From Leucaena leucocephala (lineage: Eukaryota; Streptophyta; Magnoliopsida; Fabales; Fabaceae), in contig CM073519.1 in NCBI GenBank assembly GCA_037074615.1, positions 27,301,001-27,365,000 on the forward strand: a stretch of DNA of 64,000 nucleotides, given 5' to 3'. Both the position numbers and the translations under genes were made by a program. The notes under the pieces were generated by a model. The model ran no database searches, was not told the DNA's origin, and worked only from the letters and a program-made list of their open reading frames with translations. Positions 1 to 11,100 of this stretch are shown here, one piece after another (the stretch's first letter is position 1; each line of letters opens with the position of its first letter).

Positions 1-73
1 CTTGTTGAGGAAGCAAGCAATCTGGGCCATTCATCATGAATCAATCTAGACCATTCATTCCACCTCCACTCAC

Positions 74-84
74 CTATAAATAGG
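74..84 (+). promoter_or_regulatory. TATA box of C-1 LTR
   Basis: CTATAAATAGG lies about 35 bases upstream of an A/G-rich leader. The same element is found on the minus strand in the C-2 LTRs at 47865-47875 and 51220-51230. It is the likely core promoter of the C family. Confidence 0.6.
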
Positions 85-120
85 CCACTCCCCTCCCATT
101 CCAAGGCACACCACGGATCT

Positions 121-196
121 AGCAAGAAAAGGAAGAGAAAGAAGAGGAAAAGAGAGAAAGAGAGAAGGAAAGAAAGAAAGGAAAGAAAGGAAGGAG
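121..196 (+). repeat. Purine-rich tract in LTR leader
   Basis: About 75 bases of almost pure A/G built from GAAAGAAAGG-like units, just downstream of the TATA box. The pyrimidine-rich equivalent lies at about 47776-47838 in the inverted C-2 copy. It is a feature of the C-family transcribed leader, not a random microsatellite. Confidence 0.65.
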
Positions 197-1316
197 TTCT
201 GGTGGAGCCAGGAGCAGTTTGAGGAGCCGAGGGACTGGGCAAAGCTTCGGAATGAGGTAAGAAAGTTATCTAGTCCCTGCTATAATAAAGTAGAGGATTG
301 CTCTTAGTGGTCACAATAGAGAAATATCTCTATTAATAAAAGTAGCTAAAGGTAGAGAGAAAGCCAGGGGAATGTTGGAATAAGGATATCACCCCTAGTT
401 AAACATGAGTTAAGTAGAGCTATGCTGATAGAATAATAATGAAGATATTATTATGCTATGTATAGGCTTTGACCTATGAAGAGAAGGAATCTTAGAGCAA
501 AGGCTGAAAGCTAGTGGAAGGCTATATGTCAGGTAGTGAACTAATCCTAAACTTGTATGCATTGAATGTTATGCTTGATGTGCTATGGCTTTGTTGAATT
601 GTGTTGACCATGTGCTTATGTATGAAGCTCTGTTCCTATGATGACTTTGGCCAATTGTATTTCATATGTAACATGGAAGCATGCACATTATGCAATGCTA
701 ACACTTTCACAAGCAAGCACAAGTATTCACATTAATGCATGCATTGTTTAGTACCGTTTGCTACTGAGATTTCCCCAGAAATCTCACCCCTTCCATATCA
801 ATCCAATTACAGCAGGTCTTCTCAAGATGGAAGAGATAGAGATGCATGAAGAAATGTTGATTGCTTAGCATGATTGATATGTGATTCATGTATGTATAAT
901 TGCTGGAAATTGTCACTATGAATAGTAACTCGTGATGGAGGCAGTGACATTTGAACTGTAATTATAAATAGTAAATGATTGAATAAATGTATTATATTTT
1001 TCCAGTAAATATTAGACATGCCAAGCTTCGATTTGATATATAGAACGTCTTATTTGGATGTCTACACATAAAGATATGATTTATCAAAGTTGGGACCAGA
1101 ATGCTGGAATCAGGGACAGGACGCTGGATGAACAGTGTTTTCGGAACGTTGACCAACGTTGACCTGGTCAAGGCATGGTCAACGAGTCATTTTTCACTGA
1201 AATAGCATTATGTTAGCTTCATGTAGAAATTTGAACCACTCCATTTCAAGTTTTATAGAATTAGTTATGATTTTTCGAACTCAGGTCACTCCGCTGGAAT
1301 TTACACAGTGAACAGT

Positions 1317-1349
1317 AGTTTACTCAGGTGGAATTTACTCAGGTCACTC
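1317..1349. other. Junction filler between C-1 and A-1
   Basis: The words GGAATTTAC, ACTCAGG and CAGGTCACTC are each found in the C-1 sequence just upstream (about 1280-1317) and reappear here in a new order before A-family sequence begins. This looks like templated filler made during repair of a break that joined the two LTRs. Confidence 0.45.
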
Positions 1350-4151
1350 ATGTACATATGCCATAAGTATTACAATAGTTTGATCACATAAATGGACACC
1401 TTACATGGCATTTACGTACATGGACAATTTATAGTATATGCTAAAATCTCAATACTTCACTTCTCTTCTTCCATGCTTTAGTTCTTCTCCATACATACAT
1501 TATCCATCATGCTTGACCTAAATTGGTTGTTTATGGGAGAGTGAGATTCTAGGGAATCTCAGTAGCAAACATTACCACTTAAATATGCAAGATGGATGCT
1601 AATGCATGATATGTAATTTCATTAAACTTTCTTTGATTAGTGACATGTCATCATGCTATATACTTTTACATAAAGTGCATGGCCATGGAAACATGTTATT
1701 CGCAATACATTCAACATCATTTATCATGTCACAACATCATTCAAATAACATATACATGTCAACACATAAGCATACCACATCAAGCACATAAAGAGATAAG
1801 TTCACTACCTTGCACTTAAACTTTTCTCTTGACCTTTAGCCCTTGCTCCCTAGCTTTCCAACCATAAAGCCTTTATGTCCATCACTTCCCAATATCTTCT
1901 TGGATGTTTAATGGTCCTAAACATATTCATATTCATCACATAACTCATTAGGACTCATGAACTCCAACCATGTTCAAAACTAACTTTGTTACACTCTTTA
2001 TTGTCATAACTTTCTCTAATTTTCACTAATCCACTTGGCTCTTGAACCAATTGATGTCTTGACTTTACCCTACACAATTTCGTCTTTTGAATCCATTTAT
2101 GAGCTTAGAATCATGAAATTCCAGCTCCTTCATGGCATGCTGTACAGAATTGAACATAAGCACAAAATTCTTTCAAAAATTCTCATTTTGATTTTAATGC
2201 TTCCCATACTTGTATCTCCACTTTACCGCATACAACTTTTCATTTTAAAACCATTGGAACCATCAAAATCATGAAATTCGAATCACTATTGATGCGAGTG
2301 AACAGTAACCGTAAGGAATCTCAAAGACTACAACCTTGAGATTTTAATGTTTCCAAGGTTCAAAACCTTTCCAATCCTACACAAAATCATCATACAAACT
2401 CAATGGAAGCATTAAATCATTGAAATTCAATTTCCTTCCATCATGAACAGTGCAGACCGAACAGGTACACTATGGCAAAGTCAAGAATATATTTGATTCA
2501 ACAACCAACCACTTAACTAGCTTGTTTAAGCATCAATCATAAGTTTCTAACTTTAATTTCTTCTTTCCCCTTTCATCTATGGATTTTGGACAGCACCTCC
2601 CCTTAGAGAAAACTCAACTTTTCCCCATGAAAACCCTAAGTTCAAGCTCCCAAATCAAAGGAGAATAAGCTAGGAAAGATTGCTTACCTTTAATCTCTAG
2701 CTTGCTTGAACTTTGGAACCTTGAATCTTCTTTGTCTTGGCTTGAGTTTTCATTTTGCAAGAATTTCCCCAAGGGTCCATGAAGCTATGGTTTGCTGCAG
2801 AATGAGGGGGTATTTATAGCCAAAATCCAAGAAAAATGGATGGCCAAGATTGATTTGGTTACTATTTGATCTAAAGGCCCACATTTAATCTTGGATTTAA
2901 CTTTTTCATAAAATAATAATTATGACACCATGTGGGACAGCTCATGGGACACCTAAGAGGGTTAGGTGGCGTGCTGCCCATGCAAGGAACCTTCTGGAGA
3001 AATTCCAGTCCAATCCGGTACCGATCAGTGTAGTTTCACAACAACCGGACTATTTTCTGTTCTGAATTTTTCGATAATATACCAGGATATGTATTATGTC
3101 CTGGAAATCAATGTCTAGGCTTCCCACACCATTGACATACTTGTACTGACCACAACTTAATTACAGATCCCTTGGGAAATGACCAAAATACCCTTGGTGT
3201 CCTTTCTTGCACTATATTGACCCTAAGGGCATAATTGTCATTTCACCCCTCTTTGTACTGCCTCATGTCATATATTGGCTCAAATAATCATATTTATACC
3301 ATGTGTCACATTTTTAGCCTATCCCATATGACCAAAATGCCCTTCATCCATCTCTGGTACAATCTGGGCATTGAGGGGCATTTTCATAATTTCGCACTTT
3401 TTCTGGCACTGGCCCCTTCTACTGATGGACTGGTACCCTGGATTTTGGGCCTTCCTTGGCGTCATTATGGGCCTATATATAAGGTCATCTGATCTTATTC
3501 TATCCAGGCTTACATACCGATAAGTTCCATTATCGGATCACGGGTGTTAACAAACTCCCGTCAAAATTCACTAATATGTGAATAACTTTTTATACATAAC
3601 TTCTTCCGGGGTTCTGTCAGATTCATAACATCTGACACTGTAGGGCACACTTTTCTGTAATTCCCCCACATATATCTGATGTCCAGAGAATCTGATAAAA
3701 ATTCAGATAACTTTTAGACTATTAGATAATTTTCTGCTGTCTGGAGCCCTAATAAAATTTCTGTATCATGCCAGATTACCCAGCATGACTTCCTCTATTT
3801 ACTGATGGAATATGAGACTGAAATACTTACAGGCAGTTCTAAGCCTTTTCTGGCTGAACTTTTTCATAATTACATTTATATCCCTGACTTTTTGCTTAAT
3901 TACATTTATATCCCTAACTTTTTGCATATTTACATTTAGGTCCCTAAACTTTTAGAAATTACCACTTTTGGCCCAACATTTATTTCTACTTTAACTTTTG
4001 GCCTTTAACCTTTTCCAATTTGCGTTTAGGTCCTTCTCTTTCTTTAAGACTTATATAACCTTTATTATTTCGTCTGATCTTTGTCATAATCCTTTCTAAG
4101 CATCTTTCCACTATCAGTACTATACAGATAGGGAAAAATTAGGATATGACA
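1349..4151 (-). mobile_element. Truncated LTR, family A (copy A-1)
   Basis: Matches the full A copies at 5209-8571, 11101-14481, 34689-38053 and 52904-56236. The right end is the intact LTR 5' terminus in minus orientation (GGATATGACA ends at 4151). The U5 end, about 550 bases, is missing at the left. It contains the hairpin at 1542-1561, the TATA box at 2807-2819 (minus strand) and the U3 blocks of short degenerate repeats at 3860-4030. The 79-codon antisense reading frame at 2035-2274 recurs in the sister copies but only because the LTRs are related. No target duplication can be checked because one end is lost. Confidence 0.8.
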
Positions 4152-4625
4152 AAATTCTAGCTCCAATGCATTATTTTGGACAGATTTGAAAAACAAGCAT
4201 AATTCTTCCAAAAACTCTCATATTGATTCCAATGCTTCCCATATTTGTTTCTCTACTATATCCCACAAAACTTTTTATTTTAAAACCATTGGAAACATCA
4301 ATCATAAAATTCCAATCATTGTTCATATGAGTGAACAGTAATAGAGAAGACCTTCAAAAATTATAACTTGAAATTTCAATGCTTCCAAGGTTCAAAACCT
4401 ATCCAATCCTACACAAAATCATCATATAAATTCAATAAAAGCATTAGATCATTGAAATTCTATCTCCTTCTATCATGAACAGTACAAACCAAAATGGTTC
4501 AACCATGGCAAAGTCAAGAGTATCAACTTGATTCAACAACTAATCACTTAACTAGCTTATTAAAGCTTCAATCACATAACTCTAACTTTAATTTCTTCTT
4601 TCTCCTTTCATCTTAGATATTTAAC
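4152..4625 (-). repeat. A-like LTR fragment
   Basis: Resembles the R/U5 part of family A (compare about 2110-2590) but is more diverged than the complete copies. It abuts the intact terminus of A-1 in the same orientation and is followed by filler DNA. It is probably an older insertion into which A-1 landed or with which it recombined. Confidence 0.6.
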
Positions 4626-4697
4626 TTCAATCACATAACAGTCCTTAGATATTTAATAAGAAACCCAATAGGATTTAATAAGAAATCCAATAGGGAA
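4605..4697. other. Patchwork filler with 22-bp tandem duplication
   Basis: Two near-identical 22-base units lie head to tail at 4651-4672 and 4673-4694, with one mismatch. Before them the words CTTAGATATTTAA and TTCAATCACATAAC occur twice; one source lies in the adjoining LTR scrap. The block joins an A-like LTR scrap to Athila-like gag. This pattern fits error-prone end joining with templated insertions. Confidence 0.55.
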
Positions 4698-5208
4698 GGT
4701 TTCAAGATCTAGTAGCTAAATGTCTTTACCCCTTGATTCAAAGTGACAATTTGGTGTTATTTTTACTCAGAACTGTGCACTTTAGATAGAAATAATTTGG
4801 ATGCATCTGTTGGGGGTTCTATTGATAACTTAACTCCTGATGAAGTATAAACCTTGATCGAGAAGATAGCAAATAATGACTAGCAGTATGGAGGCTATGA
4901 TGCTAAGAAAGTTCATGAAGTCTCTACAAGGTATTCTTAATATTATAATAGCTTATCTTCTATAGTGACTACTATGAATGCTCAGATCAACAAGTTAGCT
5001 GCTACATTAAGCAATGCACATGTTCAAGACTCACAATCTCAAGCTCTAGTTGCTCCTAATTGTCAGCTTTATTCTTCTCCTATGCATATTATTGACAAGT
5101 GTCCTACACACTATGAAGATGTATCAACCATCTATCAAGGCAAACTAAATCAGTATCCATAAAGAATCTATGCTACAAACCATATAATGAAGGATGGAGA
5201 GGTATCCC
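4694..5208 (+). pseudogene. Athila-like gag fragment (element 1)
   Basis: Translates, with breaks, to the middle of an Athila-type Gag. It matches the same part of element 2 at about 39575-40070 in this window, including stretches such as AKCL, the block before NLIEKIA, and the CPTHYEDVS segment. The longest open piece is 4965-5162. In-frame stops are frequent. The upstream half of gag is lost at the filler junction. The downstream half resumes at 8577 after the solo LTR A-2. It is certainly nonfunctional; the clade is called from gag and protease likeness and from the PBS of element 2. Confidence 0.75.
5204..5208. repeat. Target site duplication of A-2 (left)
   Basis: ATCCC immediately before the LTR terminus TGTAACATCC; an identical ATCCC lies at 8572-8576. 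Confidence 0.85.
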
Positions 5209-8200
5209 TGTAACATCCTTACTTTTATATGTATTAGGGACCATTCAGTAACATTTAGAACCACTTACAAGACCTTGGAAGTCCATTAGCCAAATCTGGA
5301 ATTTTACTCTTTCTTGGGTTACTGTTTATATGGTATTCCAGATTACGCAATGAACTTCGAAAAATCATAATTAATTCTAGAAAACTCGAAATGAAGTGGT
5401 TCAAAAATCTATATGAATATAACACCTTAAACTTCAAGGAAAACATAATTTCCAGACTAAATGACTAGCCAATTAATACAGTTTATTCGTTAAAGTTTAC
5501 TGTTCATTTGGTCAAAAACTCTGGAAGCAGATTATGTCCCTTACTTTGGAAATTAATTTCTCTTGTTATACACATCCAAATGACACCTTCTACCTATGCA
5601 TTTAAATCTCTGGATGTCTGCTACATGTTCATAAAATTTCGTGAACTAATTCTTTTATTTGCTAGGTCAAACTAAAGCCACAACAAAACTGCTTTAGGAC
5701 CTATGTTTTACCCTTTCAGATTCCTTTCTTTCACTTTCAACAATTATTCTAGCATACATAAATAATCTCTTTTTCCTTTTTTGAATTCATGTACATCATG
5801 GGGTTATACAATAATTGTTTCATACAATCTCATCACATAAATAGATACTTTACATGGCTTTGACATACATGGAAAGTGCATAGCATATGCTAACATCTTA
5901 AATACTTCACTTTTCTTCTTCCATGCTTTAGCTCTTCTCCATGCATATATTATCCATCATTCTTGACCTAAATTGGTTGGTTATGGGAGAGTGAGATTCT
6001 AGGGAATCTCAGTAGCAAACATTACCACTTAAATATGCAAGATGGATGCTAATGCATGATATGTAAGTTCATTAAAATTTTTTTGATTAGTGACATGTCA
6101 TCATGCTATATACTTTTACATAAAATGCATGGCCATAGAAAACATGTTATTCACAATACATTCAACATTATTTATCATGTCACAACATCATTCAAACATC
6201 ATGTACATGTCAACACATAAGCATACCACATTAAGCACATAAAGAGGTAAGTTCACTACCTTGCACTTAAGCTTTCCTCTTGATCTTTTGCACTTGATCC
6301 CTAGCTTTCCAACTATGAAGACTTTATGTCAATCACTTCCCAACATGTTCTTGGATGTTTCAAGGTCCTAAACACATTCATATTCATCACATAATTCATT
6401 AGGACCCATGAACTCCAACAATGTTCAAGTTTACTTTATTACATTCTTTAGTATCACAACTTTCTCTAATCTTCACTAATGGACTTGGCCTTTGAATCAA
6501 TTGATGTCTTGACTTTACCTTACACAATTTCATCTTTTGAATCCATTTATGAGCTTAGAATCATGAAATTTCAGCTCATTCATGGCCTGCTATACAGAAC
6601 TGAACATAAGCATACAATTCTTTCAAAATTTCTCATTTTGATTATAATGCTTCCCATACTTGTTTCTCCACTTTACCCCACACAACTTTTCATTTTAAAA
6701 CCATTGGAACCATACAAATCATGAAATTCCAATTACTGTTCATGAGAGTGAACAGTAACCGTGAAGAATTCCAAAAACTACAATCTTGAGATTTTAATGT
6801 TTCCAAGGTTCAAAACCTTTCCAATCCTACACAAAATCATCATACAAACTCAATGGAAGCATTAAATCATTCAAATTCCATTTCTTTCCCTCATGAACAG
6901 TGCATACCAAACAGATTCACTCTTGGCAAAGTCAAGAATATCAACTTGATTCAACAACCAATCACTTAACTAGCTTGTTTAAGCTTCAATCATATGCTTC
7001 TAATTTTAATTTCTTATTTCCCCTTTCATCTAAGGTATTTGGGCAGCACCACCCCTTAGAGAAAACCCAACTTTTCCCTCATGAAAACCCTAAGTTCAAG
7101 CTCCCAAATCAAAGGAAAATAAGCTAGGAGAGATTGCTTACCTTTAATCTCTAGCTTGCTTGAACTTTAGAAACTTGAATCTTCTTTGTCTTGGCTTGAG
7201 TTTTCATTTTGCAAGAGTTTTCCCAAGGGTCCATGAGGCCACGGTTTTGATGCAGAAATGAGGGGGTATTTATAGCCGAAATCCAAGAAAAATGAATGGC
7301 CAAGATTGATTTGGTTACTATTTGATCTAAAGGCCCACATTTAATCTTGGATTTAACTTTTTCATAAAAGAATAATTATGACATCATGTGGGACAGCTCA
7401 TGGGACACCTCATGGGGTTATGTGGCGTGCTCATAGTGTAAGGAAGCTTATGGAAAAATTCCAGTCTAATCCGATACCGATCGGAGCAGTTTCACAACTT
7501 ACTTATATACCAAATTTTTTTATAATATACCAGAATATGTACTATATCCTGGAAATCAATATCTAGGCTTCTCATACCATTAACATACTTGTACTGGTCA
7601 AAACTTACTTACAGATCCCTTGGAAAATGACCAAAATACCCTTGGTATCCTTTTTTACACTATATTGACCCTAAGGGTAAAATCGTCTTTTTACCCCTCT
7701 TTGTACTACCTTAGGGCCTATACTAGCTCTAACTAATCACATTTATACTATATGCCATGTTTTTAGCCTGTCCCAGATGACCAAAATGCCCTCCATCAAT
7801 CACTGGTACAATATGGGCATCCAGGGGCATTTTCGTAATTTTGCACTTTTTCTGGACACTGACCCCTTCTGCTGATGAACTGGTACCCTGGGTTTTGGGC
7901 CCTCCTTGGCGTCATCATGGGCCTATATATAAGGTCATCTGATCTTATTCTATCCAGGCTCACTTACCGATAAGTTCCATTATCGAATCACAGGTGTTAT
8001 CAAACTCCCATCAAAATTCACTGTTATGGGAATAACTTTTCATACAGGACTTCTTTCGGGGTTTGGTCAGATTCATAACATTTGACACTGTAGGACACAC
8101 TTTCCTGTAATTTCCCCACTTATATCTAATGTCCATGGAATCTAATAAAATTTCAGATAACTTTTAAACTGTCAGATAATTTTCTGCTGTCTGGAACCCT

Positions 8201-8571
8201 AATAAAATTTCTGTATCATGCCAGATTAACTAGCGTAACTTTCTCTATTTACTGATGGAATATGGGACTGAAAAACTTCTGGGCAGTTCTAACCCTTTCC
8301 TTGCTGATCTTTATGTAATTACAATTTTGCACTTGAACTTTTTACTTAATTACATTTAAGTCCCTTAACTTTTAGAAATTACCACTTTTGGCCCAAATTT
8401 TGTTTCTACTTTAACTTTTGGCCTTTAACGTTTTCTACTTTTCATTTTAGTCCTTCACTTCCTTAAAGGATCATCTAACCTTTATTATTTCTTCTGATCT
8501 TTGTCATAATCCTTTCCAAACCTCTTTCCATTATCTGTACTATACGGATAGGGAAAAATTAGGATATGACA
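5209..8571 (-). mobile_element. Solo LTR, family A (copy A-2)
   Basis: A complete 3363-base LTR in minus orientation. The plus-strand ends are TGTAACATCC and GGATATGACA, flanked by a perfect 5-base duplication ATCCC. It interrupts Athila-like gag, which continues on the far side. It holds the hairpin at 5992-6011, a TATA box at 7263-7275 (minus strand) and U3 repeats near 8310-8470. No internal region is present, so unequal recombination between the two LTRs removed the element body. The short reading frames inside (6479-6724, 6900-7127) are antisense and not genes. Confidence 0.92.
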
Positions 8572-8576
8572 ATCCC
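8572..8576. repeat. Target site duplication of A-2 (right)
   Basis: ATCCC directly after the LTR end at 8571, matching 5204-5208. Confidence 0.85.
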
Positions 8577-9300
8577 AATTTAATATAGAGGGAAAATGAA
8601 GTGGATCAATTTTGGACAAAATAGATTTAACAATGACAAACAAGTGGATGAATCTTCTAGATCTATAGAATTACCTGCTACCACAAAGGATGATGGTATA
8701 TTTGAGATAATCAAGAGCATTAATGTGATGAACTCAAACATAAATTCTATAAACATAAACTTAGTTCTAATTTTTAGGACTGGCGATCTACGGTGGAGAG
8801 TAACGTAGTAATGACAAATTCAAAGTTTGTTGTCTTGGAGAGTAAGATAAAGTAGTGGTAAACCAAAGCTTCAAATATGAATGGCTATGTATCACAGTTA
8901 GCTAATTCATTGAGTGATGTCCAGGCAAGAATTAGTGGAAATCTACCTTCAAACACAATTGTTAACCCTAAATCTGTTAATTCTATGAGCTTAAGAAGTG
9001 CCAAAATAGTGGCAAAAGTTAGTTTTATTGTTGATAAAAAGGCTAATAGAGAAAATGAGCAATAGAACAGATCTGGAACTAAAGATTTAATTGAATAAAA
9101 ACCTTCATTTACTCCAGAATCAGAAAGTAGCAAAGAGAAGAAAATGTTGCAACAGAAAAATAAGCAAACTAGATTGAAGGATGCTGCACAATCAACTAAT
9201 ATACATAAAGTAATTGCTAATTCCAGAATTGTAAGTCAAAAATTAGACAAGAACCATCATCAAAATGAGTGTGTAGAGGACTAATAGAAGGACAGATAGG
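8577..9300 (+). pseudogene. Athila-like gag C-terminal part (element 1)
   Basis: Continues the gag interrupted at 5208. The open piece 8877-9065 has the Athila-type end of Gag: NGYVSQLAN, then NLPSNTIVNPK, then a MSLRSAK block corresponding to the conserved LRSGK segment. The matching region in element 2 is 40082-40676. Between the blocks the protein is Asn/Lys/Ser-rich and low in complexity. Several in-frame stops are present, for example the TAG after the NREN block at 9063. Nonfunctional. Confidence 0.75.
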
Positions 9301-10015
9301 TAAGTATTAAACACCTACCTTTTCCTAGTGCATACATGTGTCTAAAGAAAGTTTTAAAAGAAAAGTAGAACAAGATATTATGAATTTGTTGAGAAAATTG
9401 GAAGTTAATGTGCTACTTTTAGATATACTTATAAGTATACCTAAGTATGGGAAAATCATGAAAGAACTTTGCACTGATAAAGGAATTTGTAAGCCAAATG
9501 AGAGAGTTCAAGTAGGCTCTAGTATGTTAGCTTTACTTAAGCCACAACTTCCTAATAAATGTTGTGATTCAGTTTCATTTATAGTTCCAATTACCATAGG
9601 TAAGTTTTAGGGTGCTAGTGCTCTGTTAGATCTTGGTACAACCATAAATGTAATGCCAACTTCCATTCATACATCATTAGGCATGGCATAGGCTCACTTA
9701 AGGAAACTTAAATGATAATTAGCTTACTGATCGAACCACTAGGAAACCTGAGGGATTATTAGAAGACATATTAGTGAAGGTTAAAGACTTGATTATACCT
9801 ACAAATTTTTATGTCTTAGATATGCCACATGAGTCAACTTCATATGGACCTATTATTTTCGGTAGCTATTCCTTAGAATAGCTAAGCATTACCATAGAAG
9901 TAGGTAATAATGTCATTACTTTGAATGTCTATGAAGCAATGAGACATCTATTTGAATATTACTCACTGTTAGGCTTAAGTGCAATTGACGCATACATAGA
10001 ATAAGCTAAAAAGGA
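9301..10015 (+). pseudogene. Athila-like aspartic protease region (element 1)
   Basis: The segment 9338-9610 encodes a helical linker (LLRKLEVNV, ISIPKYGK, MKELCTDKG) typical of the stretch before the Athila protease. The protease core follows a TAG stop at 9608: a LLDLGTTINVMP stretch corresponds to the D-(T/L)-G-A active-site loop, here DLGT. A second conserved segment follows, from the RTTRKPEG-like block through ILV and VLDMP, to the end of the domain near 10000. Element 2 has the same region at 52140-52898. Multiple frameshifts and stops. Confidence 0.75.
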
Positions 10016-11100
10016 ACATGAACTATTGCTACAAAATTCTGATAAGGCTGAATCTGATTTGCTTGAATATGAAATTTCTTCTGCTTCTTAATTTTCTTTA
10101 GATAATAGATGTGATGTATCAAGTGTTAACTACACTTCAATAGATAGCTTACTTTCTACTCTATAATCTATTTCTTTTTCTGTTACTAACCTTTGTAATG
10201 AAGATGTAGTATCTGTATTCATTTTAGTACCTAAGGAGATAGAATTGGTGAAGCTTGTTGGAGCTTTAGAAAATAAGAAGTTAGCTCCATTAATTGTCCA
10301 ACCACCTGATTTGGAACTTAAACCACTTCCTAGTAATCTTAAATATGTATTTTTAGCTTAAAATGATACATTGCCTATTATAATTGCTAATTCACTTTCT
10401 ATTTTAAGGAAGAGAGGTTAATTTATGTTTTAAAAACACATAAGAGAGAAATAAGTTGGGCCTTAGCTAATATACCTGGTATAGATGCTACTATGTGCCC
10501 ACACAATATCTTGTTAAATGATGGAGCCAAGCCTATTAAACAACAATAAAGAAGGCTAAAACCCTTGATATTTGAATTGATCAAGAAAGAGGTAACTAAG
10601 CTTTTGAATATTGGCATCATTTACCCAATTTTAGACAGTGAATGGGTAAGTCCAATTTATATGGTGCCAAAGACAAGTGGTATAATTGTGGTAAGGAATG
10701 GAAAAAACAAAGTAATCCCACTAGAGTATAGAATTTATGGCGAGTGTGTATTGATTACAAGAAGTTGATTTATGCAACTAGGAAGAACCATTTCCTCTAT
10801 TATTTATAGATCAAATTTTTGAAAGACTTGCTAGAAAAGCTAATTACTATTTTCTTGATAGATTCTCAAGGTATTTTCACCAAAATACCAAGAGAAAACC
10901 ACATTCACATGTCTATTAGACAATTATGCTTATAGGTACCATTAGTCTTGTGCAATACTCCTAGAATATTTCAAAGAGCTATGATGTCTTTATTCAGTGA
11001 ATTATTGGAAAGTAACATGGAGGTATTCATGGATGATTTTACAGTGTATGGTAAGGATTTTGATGAATGTTTAGAAAATTTAGAGAAAGTCTTAGCAAGG
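10016..11100 (+). pseudogene. Athila-like reverse transcriptase, truncated (element 1)
   Basis: After a poorly conserved linker, the RT amino end is readable at 10565-10768 (IKKEVTKLLNIGIIYPI, then SEWVSPIY and VPK). The fingers/palm are badly decayed at 10770-10970. A clear palm motif remains near 11020-11040 (MEVFMDDF, the F-x-D-D form seen also in element 2 at 57284-57295). The gene stops at 11100 where the A-3 LTR begins; RNase H and integrase are absent. Nonfunctional. Confidence 0.75.

Larger units (their letters stand above)
1..1346 (+). mobile_element. LTR fragment, family C (copy C-1)
   Basis: This is a partial LTR cut by the window start. It matches, in the opposite orientation, the two-part C LTR at 47502-48617 plus 40683-41120. 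In order it holds a TATA box (74-84), a purine-rich transcribed leader, a GTAAG site-like sequence near 257, and the conserved hairpin at 765-786. The 3' terminus is missing: similarity stops near 1317 and the sequence passes through a short repetitive junction into an A-family LTR. No protein is encoded; the only reading frame here is short and antisense. The family assignment rests on comparison inside this window only. Confidence 0.7.

Noticed and set aside
2035..2274. Hydrophobic 79-codon reading frame that recurs at 6479, 12361, 35965 and 54780 (minus)
   Set aside because: It is antisense inside related A LTR copies; recurrence follows from copy number. Length and sequence drift, including near-synonymous and indel changes, do not suggest protein constraint.
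6900..7127. 75-codon frame that recurs at 12776 and 36380
   Set aside because: Also antisense in the A LTR leader; same explanation.
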